A stretch of 64,000 nucleotides of DNA from Tubulanus polymorphus (Eukaryota; Nemertea; Palaeonemertea; Tubulaniformes; Tubulanidae). The position numbers and the translations under genes are program-made. Below are positions 18,000 to 27,639 of this stretch, piece after piece. Every line of letters starts with the position of its first letter. Positions within the stretch are counted from its first letter, which is position 1. The notes under the pieces are model-generated. The model saw only the letters and a program-made list of their open reading frames with translations. It was not told the origin of the DNA and ran no database searches. The stretch lies in the NCBI RefSeq assembly GCF_964204645.1, contig NC_134027.1:13196485-13260484 (forward strand). Direction: 5' to 3'.

Positions 18000-20900
18000 A
18001 GTCAGTTAACTTGATCAGTTTTTGAAGTTATTGCTGGTCCGATATCAGTCGGTTGATTTGTAGTTTTGACTAACGAGGAATCCAAAAGTGTTTCAGTCAA
18101 ACGTCTCCTATCATTGAGGAATGACTTGAACAGTTAGGAATGTACATCGTACACATTCCAAATTAAGGGTTTAAAAGAAGTTTAAGTGAAAGCCTTATAA
18201 TTGCGCAATTGCCATGATTGATACGAAAAAAGGTTTCTAGAATCGGATGACAATTTATATAGAATTGGAGTCAGATGTGCATTGTTTTGGGGGTGTTCGA
18301 ACTTCGCTGAATCACTGAATCGTTGATTATTATATTAATTTCGCTGATTTGAATTTACGCTGAATCCATGCACATTTTACATATTCTAAAGAAAATGTTT
18401 CATTTGACCGATTCATTGATAAATTTCGTTACATATATTCTATAAAAATTCAGTTGGATTACGGTAACGAATGTATTTTGCGGAGAGCGGTAACGGCTTT
18501 CGGCTTACGTCATCGGTACTTCGATGTAGTCTCACGGCTTTAATAGGGATTCGCCCTGGGGACCCGAGTTTCAGATATGACAGAAAAATATATAAAAAAT
18601 CGTGACGATTGTAAGTTGAGGCAACGATTGAAATGAAATCATTTGACTGCTGGATGTAATCACAAATAACAAATAAACTGACGCCGAAATAGTCTACCTT
18701 TTAATTCAGTTGGTTTTCCATAGAAGCTGTTTGAAAGAATCTACTGCTGAAAAGTGACTGTTGTAAAATATCTGATGTGCTTGTGTGCTAGCATTTTGAT
18801 AGTGCACACTGGCAGTAGATGTGACTGTAACCAACCGATTGTAAACAGCGACTTAGTGATAGTAACTCCTACCACAATAGCTACTCTCAAAACACATCGT
18901 TTCTAAAAGTCAACTAGTGAAAAATGACCATTTTGAGATGGCACGGTAATTTCCTGGTCAAAATAGCCACATCTGTTAAAGATTTGCAGTGATACGTGAC
19001 AGGGTCAAAGGTACTGTTAAACCCCATATGCTTTGTATACAGAACTCTGTATGCTTTGAATACAGTTCTGTCAATAGAAATCCTAGTTTCTGAGTTGCTA
19101 AGAACCCCCTACTTTATATCACGCTCAACAAAATGGGAATAACCAATAGGAAAACTATTGATTTATATAACACCATTATGGATTAAATCCGTTAAAACAA
19201 GTATTGTGCCAGATCTAATTTGGAATTTTATGATTTTTGTTTTATATTTGCGATTATAAAACATGCTGGTGCATTCATACTGTGATCCACAGCTAGATTT
19301 TCGTAGTATTTGAAAATGTTCGTAGTATTTAGAAATGTTCTTAATGTTGTTTCCGTATGCGTGGGGGTTACGTTAAAGCCGTCAGACAAGAACGTACTAG
19401 TAGTAAGAATTACGAAAGTTCTTGTTTGATGCTTTCATCTACCAACGCAAACCATAAATCAGTCTATAAACAACAATTCTTTCTCGGTTCTTCTGCTGTG
19501 AGATCTGGCAAACATTCAGAAAATCTTTATATAAAACTTTTAAATAGTTGGAACCATATTTGGTTGGGTCGGAACAATGGAGTGTATTTATAATGAGGCT
19601 CGTGAAGGGATCACGCTGATACTTGATGATATTCCCGGCTACTTTCCGTAAAAGGAAAAACCGGAAGTTTAGGAAGATGTGGTTGTTTTGCTTATCCTGT
19701 ATTAAAATAGAATTAGTTAAATTGTAGATAAAATAATTAGTATAAGTATTTCAAATAATTTAAGAATTGATAATCAATCACAATGTATTCCGAATCGTAG
19801 TTAATTATAATAATTAAAAAAGAAACAATGAATTTGCACTGTAATTAGAAAAGAAAACAAAGTTTTGAAAAGATATTTAATTTGAGTAATCTAGATGTTG
19901 TTTAAGAACAAATTGTTAATAATCGCTAATGTTTTAGAAAAATTTATTTGTGTTAAATGTTAAAACTAGCTGTCTGAAGTTTCTGTTGTCTGTATGCGCT
20001 CGTTGGTAATTCACAGACAATAGCTGCTCTCTCAACAACGACTAGCAAGGAGTGAGTAAATCACAACGCGTCATGACAGGAGGGTTGGAAGGAAAAAGTT
20101 AGTTTAGCAAATCAGTTTTGAAAATAATTTTAGATCAGCGAATCATTAAGGCCAAATTCTATATGACCAAAACAGTCATGACAGTAAGGTTGCTGCTCCT
20201 TGCCAAAAGTCGAGTGGGAGAGTCGGTATTTTAAGAATGCCGATTCTTTCTATAAAAGGGACCCGCATCTTGAGATAGCAGTCAATCGGGAGAATCTGTA
20301 CCTTAGTAAGACGAGTGTCGACAGCAGGACAGGAGAAGCTTCGGAACGATGGGATTCATATAATAGGGATTAGGAAAATCATTCTCAGGTTCAAGGTAGA
20401 TAAAATATATTATTTTCAATATTATCATCCGGTATTTCAATTTATTCATTCGGATTTGTGCACGGACACGTTCTCTCGCCAGGGCCTTACTCAAGTATTT
20501 TATAGATAACGATTAAAGAGAGGATTGTGACCGGTGTATCAATACTGTCATAAATCTTTGATTCTGTAGAAATGAATTTGTCTTCAAGGATATATGAGAG
20601 ACGAAAATACAAATAAAATCATATGTTCATGAAATGGATTATGTCTTTAGATCTCTTTACTTGGATGAAAGACTACAACAAATTTTCCCAAAAAATGTAT
20701 CTAAAATACTTAGAATTAACCTACAATTAACCTACAATTATTGTTTATTTCGATACAAACAATTTTTAAGTAATCCATGTGATGTTCACTTTGTCACGCT
20801 GTTCTCTGCTTGTTCGTTTATGAATATTGAACCCTTTTATCGCTTGTTAGAATTGATATACCTTAACCGAAATTTCATTTCATAGTTATACAGTTTGGTT

Positions 20901-21780
20901 GAAATGATATTACAAATTCTAATGTAAGATCAAAATAATAGTGCATTATATTATAATCTAATACCCATTACTTACTGAGCGTATGCTAGTGAGAATAAGC
21001 CTAACAATTATCATTATTGATTGAATAAATACTGAAATAAATTCAGTTGAGATGTTCACGTAGTTTTGAATTCAGTTATTCCAATTTGATAAAAATACCT
21101 CTTCTGGTCTAAGTAAAAGAATGCAAGGCTGAAATTTCAGTTTCACATGCTTTCCTACTTTGTTGAGTAAATTGTTTGTAAAGGTTATCAAAAGCCCAGC
21201 AGCAGCTATCAGTCAACAGGTGAATTACACTGGCTAACTAGACAGTGATTGATGAACGAATTAACAAACTGCACTGACCACCAAAAATAATAACCTTTTA
21301 ATAGTATTTAACTTAGCACCTCAAAACTCTATTTGAAGATGCCAATGAAATAAAATGCCAATGAATCGCTGAATTTTAAGGTACTTTATCAGTTTTTTTT
21401 ACAATATAACTCATTTTCTCAAATTATCGTAAAATAAAAACTACTTTTATATCAGTGGTACCATATTCTACGACAGAAGTGCATTCATAGTAAGAATAAC
21501 GTTACCAATACGTTAAATTGGAAGTGAATGCAGGCTAGGACCAACAAAGGTGCCGATTTAAGATGCCGATATACAGAGAATCTCTCCCGTAGCGACTGAC
21601 ACGGTTGCATATACCTTCCGTGGCGACAAGTAAATAATTGTCTATCTAAACGACTACATGACCCGAAGTAGTCGAATAGAACACTAATCCGATAAATGAA
21701 GAAATTCCGCAATAAAATGATGACATTTAATTATCAAAATTAAACCACAACAACGTTCGGATTTTCAGTGACTGCCATCT
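18000..21780. other. Interior of 8.7-kb element, left part, no gene seen
   Basis: No convincing coding region. AGATTTGCAGTGATACGTGA occurs at 18,980 (again at 23,138, and inverted at 22,529). A segment near 18,270-18,340 (GATGTGCATT, GTGTTCGAAC, TTAATTTCGCTG) has an inverted relative at 22,085-22,150. A TATAAAAG box at 20,261 followed by a GC-richer stretch is promoter-like, but no dependent frame is visible. Confidence 0.4.
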
Positions 21781-21818
21781 GACTTAAAGCTCAAATCACT
21801 GGAATGTCTACATTCCAC

Positions 21819-21851
21819 CTGATGATGGCTGTTAGTCAACAGTCAAAACGT
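21819..21851 (+). ncRNA. Decayed hammerhead ribozyme-like motif
   Basis: CTGATGA is followed by a perfect 5-bp stem with 4-nt loop (CTGTT-AGTC-AACAG) and then TCAAAACG, where an active hammerhead needs GAAA. The difference is one G to A change in a CpG context. The surroundings (ATTCCAC before, CGTTG after) resemble Penelope-like element ends, so this is probably a relic of one. Confidence 0.45.
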
Positions 21852-22199
21852 TGCGGTTTCATCTCAACACATGTTATCATATTAAGAGTTCTATTACGGT
21901 ATTTCTTCATTCATGACCCCACGGTGAAGATCACCAAAGGCCGTTACCGTTATCCAAATGAAATCTTGAATACTATACGAAATTTATTATTTCTATTAAA
22001 TTCGGCCTCAGTTCGGAAGATTTCTTTAGAATGCATTGATAGATCCACATAAATCCATTATAGATACAGCATATTTTATTTTTTTAAATCAACGATTCAG
22101 CGAAATTAATATAAAATCATGGGAGGTTCGAACACTCCAAAATGCACATCTTAATTTATGATGCAAAGACATCCAGACCCCCGTTGAAAATAAACCACC

Positions 22200-23750
22200 A
22201 TTTCAATAATGAGAGGTTAGCCTGAATTTATGATTACGCTTCTAATTTAAAAATTAAATCAAAATATGAATGCAGACATGCTTGAAAATAGCTGCATTTG
22301 TTGAAATCGAATTCTTCATTAAACTAATATCGCCATAAAAAGAAGGAAATTTCGATTCATCGTAAAACTCCATAACCAATGGCAATTTGTAAACTAATTT
22401 ACTCCAATCTCGATTTTTAGTGGTTAGACTATCTTCAGAGCTTAACTGAGTCACTCAAAATACAACTATACCCCAAACTATAGCGTGAGAATAGAATTTT
22501 CCACTAGTTTCTCAGTGTGTTCATGTTGTCACATATCACCGCAAATCTTAAGTGGCTACTAAATAAAAGTAGACGTTTAGGCTCAAATGTGCGATAGACA
22601 TGTTCTTGGATTCAGAGAACAATACATAGACATGGGGCCAGGCACTCATCCACTTTTCTGACAATTTTTTTCATCGCCTGCTGTTAAAGGATACCAGTGT
22701 AAAACCGTTATTGTCGTATTTCTGCATAGCGTTACATTCTGAAATTCTTCAACAGTTCGTGGGCTTAGATAGATTTTAACCTTCATTTTATACATTAGAT
22801 ATTCTTAGCCTCCTTGAATCTATTGTAATTATTATCCTTTTTACATAAAACATGCCTGAAATCGTGAGCATATACCATTCCTAATTTCAACTAAGAAAGT
22901 GCTCAGAAAGCACCAAAACGCATCTCATTCTTCAAAGACCATACCCCTTTTGTGCCTTACGCACCTGTGGCCCTTCTTCAAAAGCTAGATTCTCGAACAT
23001 TTATCTAAATTACTCAATGGCATTTATTTCAAGTCTGCCCCCCCCCCCCCGCGATCATGCCATTCTCCATAAGCATCTTCTTTTCAGTTTGGATTCGCTT
23101 GCCAGATTCCCTGTTATAAATAGCGACATGTGCTTCAGATTTGCAGTGATACGTGACAATATAAACAGCGTATAAACAGTAGTGCAAAACTGTATGCAAA
23201 CGCTATACAGTTTTCAGGGCAGTCAAAATCTAAAGATTCTGAATATGCTCTTTGAGGATGTGAAATATATGAGCGATAAAACTCTAACCGATAACCATCG
23301 AGCTAAATCTGTTTGTATGATAAGTTTTGAAGTTTCAAGATTAATCGAAATTGCCTTTATTTCATGGCAATAATTTAATGAAAATTTAATTGGAAGAAAT
23401 GCTTTTTCAAGTATAGGTCAACATTATTTTTGATTATTTTTGCCATTAAAATTGTTCATATTCGGAAAAATCCCCCAGTAAATATCCCCCCACCCGGTAA
23501 AAATCTCCTCTAGGCAAATGTCCCTCCTAAATAAATTTAATAAAATACTTCAATATTCTGATTTTGAAAAGCTTAAATCGTTTCAAAAATTTCAAATTTT
23601 CGGTGTTGTTTTTCCCAACATTCATCTTGAATAATCTGTGACTTTTACTAAGCTGCGTACATATAAGATGACATAATTCGTGACTTTTAGCAAGCAACAT
23701 GCATAAAAAAATGATGATATTATCAGACGTAAGATAAAAACCCACTATTT
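22200..23750. other. Interior of 8.7-kb element, no gene seen
   Basis: AT-rich. Contains a C run at 23,037-23,050 and the second direct copy of the AGATTTGCAGTGATACGTGA motif at 23,138. No supported coding region. Confidence 0.35.
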
Positions 23751-23810
23751 AAAAATTAAAAGAAATCTAAAATCGAGAATTATTTATTGAAACAATCTAA
23801 AATTTAAGAA

Positions 23811-23855
23811 CACGACGTTTCAATCTCACACTAGAGATCATCGTCAGGTGTGAGA
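23811..23855 (-). ncRNA. Hammerhead ribozyme-like core of Penelope-like element
   Basis: On the minus strand CTGACGA (complement of 23,841-23,847) is followed by a perfect stem II ATCTC-TAGTGT-GAGAT and then GAAACGTCGTG. Core residues CUGANGA and GAAA are intact. Penelope-like elements are known to carry hammerhead motifs in their terminal repeats. Stem I and stem III closing partners are not resolved here, so self-cleavage is not assured. Confidence 0.6.
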
Positions 23856-24040
23856 TATTGACTAAAAACAGGGGTATATATAAAGAGGAGAACAGGTTAA
23901 TTGAGTAAATTGGTGAGTGAGTAACTAATTAGTGTTTGGCAAGGCATGGAGTAATGGAATTGTTGGGAGAAAAGCCATTATTTAAATTGGTACTAATATC
24001 TGAGTGACGAGTAATTAGAGCAGACTCAACTATATGGCGT

Positions 24041-25250
24041 TTAGTGTAATTGCTGGAAGTATAAATAATTTCGGCTTTCAAAATTAAAACGATGATCAGT
24101 GTTCCAAACGTGATTGGCTACGCCACTAGCCGGTTTTTGATTTATTATATCCTTTTTGTGTTCCGAAATTCGAGTTTTTAAATCACGACCAGTTTCTCCA
24201 AAGTACATTTTATCACAGCCAAAACATGGAATTTCGTAAACTCCGCAGTCCAAAGGTTTAGATTGATTGTTTTTTACCAAAGTCTTGCTAATTTTGTTTT
24301 CATACGTGAAAATGATTTGTTTATCCATTTAAGGGAGAGAGTGACGGAACTTTTCCAAAACAGGTACATACGGAACTACAATGAATTCTGAAATGTGTTT
24401 TTTATTTTCTGGAGGTTTAGAGTTAAAGAAAGTACGTTTAGCCTTAGAAATAGCGATTTTAAAAATGTGATCAGGGTAAGCCAATTTTTTAAGAGAGTTG
24501 GATATATGGTCAAATTCAGCCGAAAGGAAGGTTTCATCGCAGATCCGCAGTGCACGGAGAAAGAAGCCTTGAGCGAGACCAATTTTGATTTTAGCAGTAA
24601 ACGAAAAGAAATGGAGATATGCCTCAGCGTTGATCGGTTTACGGTAGACTGAAAAAAACAAATGAGAGTATTTATATTGGATTAGAACATCTAAAAACGG
24701 AATTTGGTCATTTTGTTCCCATTCAAATGTGAATTTCAAAGATGGATATTGAGAGTTGATGAAGTCAATAAAAGAGTTAAGATCAAAATCATCAGAAACT
24801 AAGCACAGAATGTCATCAACACATCTAAAAGTTAGGTTTAGAGCCAGCGTAATTGGGAAGAATTTCGGATTCAAAATGTTCAAGGAAAAGATTAGCCAAA
24901 ATGGAGGATTATGGGTTACCCATAGCGAAACCGAAAATTTGTTCATAGAATTTGTCTTGGAATTGGAAGTATAGATTGGTTGTACAGAGCTCTAAAAGTT
25001 CAAGTAAGCAATCTACAGGAATCGGGAGATCAAGATTGGAGTCCGGGAGTTTTCTTCTTAATAAATTGAGAGTTGGTTCCAATGGTATATTTGTAAACAA
25101 GGATATAGCGTCGAAAGATATAAATTCTTGGCCATCAGGTTTGAGATTTTTGAGTTTGTCTAAAAGAATGTTGTGCCGAATGTGAGAATCAGAAAAAGTA
25201 CCCAGAGCCGGGGAGTACTTTAGCCAGATATTTGGACGTAGTTTTTATTC
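24041..25250 (-). pseudogene. Penelope-like retroelement: RT and GIY-YIG endonuclease
   Basis: Minus-strand reading. 25,250-24,909 gives RT fingers and palm entry (LFTNIPLEPTLNLL, FQFQDKFYEQIFGFAMGNP) ending in a stop. 24,946-24,329 gives the RT catalytic block (CVDDILCLVSDDF and IPFLDVLI) and thumb (FRKP-like YRKPINAEAYLHF). 24,328-24,041 gives the GIY-YIG endonuclease (GVYEIPCFGCDKMYFGETGR ... RISEHKKD). A stop at ~24,919, a frame change near 24,830-24,850 and a stop directly before the GIY-YIG segment (24,329-24,331) inactivate it. The 5' part is missing. The 3' side carries the hammerhead motif. The element lies inside the 8.7-kb TIR insertion. Confidence 0.85.
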
Positions 25251-26230
25251 TGAAGAAATCTTGTTTAAAAGTATTAGTTAAATATTTATGTATCCTGCGT
25301 TAAAAGTATCAGAGTATGGAGAGGCCCGTGTACTTCTTCACAAAAATAGCATTTTGACCTTTCAAGGAGATCGGTGTGCAGCAAAGATATACGCGTTACC
25401 TCCGCTACGAGATTTTCAGGCAGGTGGGGAATTCGGGTCACCCGGGTCTATAGTCATGAACACTGTACTATAACGTCCAGACATCCATCTAAACGAGTCC
25501 ATGCTCGTAGGTACCAGGTTTATAGTATCCAGGCAGCAGGCGAATCATTTGGGTCACCTGCAATGTACTATAACCATAGAAATTTAGCACTGCTATGCTT
25601 TAACCAACCAACAGCTGATAGAGTTCATCAGGGCATCCAAACTTTAAATCTCCAGAAATCTATCTACTGTTTTATAAGCAGTGGATGCCATGTGTCCCTC
25701 TAATCGCCTTCATCAACGCAAACATTAAAAAAATGTGACGATTTCAACTGCTAAATCTGCCAGCGATTACTCGATACCGTTACTTTTCATAGTTGATATC
25801 TTAAAAGTGAGATTGAAACAAATCCTTCCCGGATAAAAGGAACACCTTAAACAGTCACCTAAAAAACATATTCATAGTCATATAGTCTTGGATAATTACC
25901 TGCCACATAATTATTTTAGTTCAGGAATCGAAATGTTTGAAGCTCGGCTTAAAAATCCTCCGATATTTAACAAGTGCTTTAAAGAACAATGATATGTTTG
26001 ATAACAGGGTCGAATGGCTTATTTTGAACATTTCATCCAATTCCAAATGGGCTACATATTTCAGCCTAGATTTCATACTTTTTGAGACAGGATGATTTGA
26101 TATTGTTTTAACAATCAAGAGAAATCCCTCAAGAAAATCAAGACGCGGGGAATATATTTAACAGCTGAATCACACGTTCTACGCAAACCCGCACTGCTAG
26201 GTAAAAATTTCTTTATCATTCCTTTACCGA
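25251..26230. other. Unassigned interior, right part of 8.7-kb element
   Basis: GC-richer near 25,370-25,580, with short plus-strand frames that show no recognisable domain. No repeats recognised. Confidence 0.3.
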
Positions 26231-26308
26231 AGCATAATCGTTTTTCTTTTTTCAGCTTTACAATTGATTCCATGAATTTAATAATTCCATTTTCGAATAA
26301 TAATGTGT
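26231..26308 (-). repeat. Right terminal inverted repeat of 8.7-kb element
   Basis: Reverse complement of the left end with a few substitutions. It is followed by the TAAAGA target duplicate. Confidence 0.7.
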
Positions 26309-27000
26309 TAAAGATAGAAAAGAAATATATAACAACAAGCAATTATTAAAATCAATGGATTAAGGAAATGAAGATACAATTCAAGATCCACCAATTATAA
26401 ACACAATTAAGAAAGTTCATCAAAGAGCTGCCGCATATGGAATTTGCATGAAATCAAATTATGCCGAATTATATGAAGTCAATATATTTCTTTTTGAGGT
26501 GAAGATAAAGAAAATGAATTTTCTAATAAAAATATTGAATCAGAAAGTGATTTTGCACAATTATTAAACAAAAATGAAAAAAATAGTTATGACAAAAGAA
26601 GATGAAGTTCATTTTAATTATGCAACTCATTCCTGTTATTGTGAAAAGCGATTTTACTCATTTGATAGAAAATTTGAAGATCACGATCATTTAAATTCAA
26701 TATATCGCGGAGCTGCTCATGAAGATTGTAATTTACAAGCTAAAAAAGTTACTTTCGTGTCAATATTAATTCATAATTTTTCAGGATATGATACTCATTT
26801 ATTTATAAAACTATTAACAGGAATAGGTGAGATTAATCAAGAAATAGAAGAATATAACGCTATTAATGATACATAAATGCCAACTTATAAATTACAAATG
26901 TTAGCTAAACATCAGAAAATTATATTTCGTTTCAATTTGGATGTCTAAGATTTTTAGATTCTTATAGATTTTTAGCAAGTTCATTAAATAATTGGTTATA
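26309..27000 (+). pseudogene. Second Polinton polymerase, exonuclease part, decayed
   Basis: Continuation of the copy that stops at 17,640. After the TAAAGA duplicate the reading resumes in register. Visible: IINTIKKVHQRAAAYGI, then an HNH-like module (SCYCEKRF ... FEDHDHLN ... GAAHEDCN), exonuclease motif II FSGYDTHLF and the block FLDSYRFLASSLNN before homology ends near 27,000. Several stops and frame changes occur. The palm domain is not found, so the copy is truncated at its 3' side. Confidence 0.8.
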
Positions 27001-27424
27001 AGAAAATTGGGTCCGCAGGAGGAGTTGTGTGTTGAAATTACTCCTGTCCCGAGTTTAGATCCTCAAGAAAATTCAGAGAAGTTGCCAGCACCACTACGAT
27101 GTTCTGGCAGGTCAATGAAGAAACCTGATAATTCAGGTTAATTGGAAAGGGAGGTTGTCTAAAATACTTGAGATGTTGATATCGAGTGAGGAATTTTGTT
27201 AATGCAAATGAATTGTACTCTATTGTAGGTTCTCCCGCTGTTATGAAGTCTAAGATGGTTTTCAATTTTGCTGCCCTATTTTTCTACCGTTTGTTCACTG
27301 GCTGTCGAAATTGATGGATCTACCGCTTCTTCTTATTTGGTGAAACTGGATGTGTATGACAGGGTGTCTGCTCAGGTTTTAATGACAACAACCTGAACAA
27401 ATGCTGACAAGAGCAATGAACAAT

Positions 27425-27525
27425 GGACACTATGACCAGCCTGTCAGCTTTTCATGAAATGGCAAATGATGCATTCTGTGGGCTACATTTGTGAAAATAC
27501 ACTCCCAGCTCAGAGTCTGGGGATA
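27425..27525 (+). repeat. Dispersed ~100-bp repeat, copy 1
   Basis: It shares ACTATG(A/G)CCAG(C/T)CTGTCAGC and ATACACTCCCAGCTCAGAGT with 57,990-58,105 in direct orientation. It may be a SINE or MITE fragment. No terminal structure is seen. Confidence 0.5.
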
Positions 27526-27639
27526 GTTCTAGTTCTCATTTTAAACTCATGATTTTGTATATAAAGACTATGTTAAGTTATTTAATTGCTTTCACTTATT
27601 GCAATCATTTTTCCATGAATTTAGCAATTTTCAAGTCTA

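Larger units (their letters stand above)
17641..26308. mobile_element. 8,668-bp TIR element inserted in Polinton polymerase
   Basis: The left end begins ACACATTATTATTCGAAAAT and the right end is its reverse complement. About 78 bp at each end (17,641-17,718 and 26,231-26,308) are roughly 90% alike by eye, with weaker similarity to about 165 bp. Flanks are a perfect 6-bp direct repeat TAAAGA (17,635-17,640 and 26,309-26,314). The polymerase homology stops and resumes exactly at these points in the same frame. The interior shows a 62-bp array, repeated short motifs and a Penelope-like element, but no transposase I can recognise. The superfamily is unassigned: TSD length fits Polinton or Dada types, but the ends are not AG...CT. 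Confidence 0.75.

Noticed and set aside
20634-20885. 83-aa plus-strand frame in the 8.7-kb element
   Set aside because: No recognisable domain, AT-rich, no splice or promoter support.
25288-25703. Overlapping plus-strand frames downstream of the Penelope element
   Set aside because: No known motif. The frames arise in a GC-richer patch and stop in all frames soon after.
17635-26314. The 8.7-kb segment as an intron of the polymerase
   Set aside because: A perfect 6-bp duplication, inverted terminal repeats and no splice signals at the edges show an insertion.
26115-26342. 75-aa frame at the right TIR as a gene
   Set aside because: It crosses the TIR boundary and the target duplicate. The shared peptide at both ends is explained by the inverted repeat.
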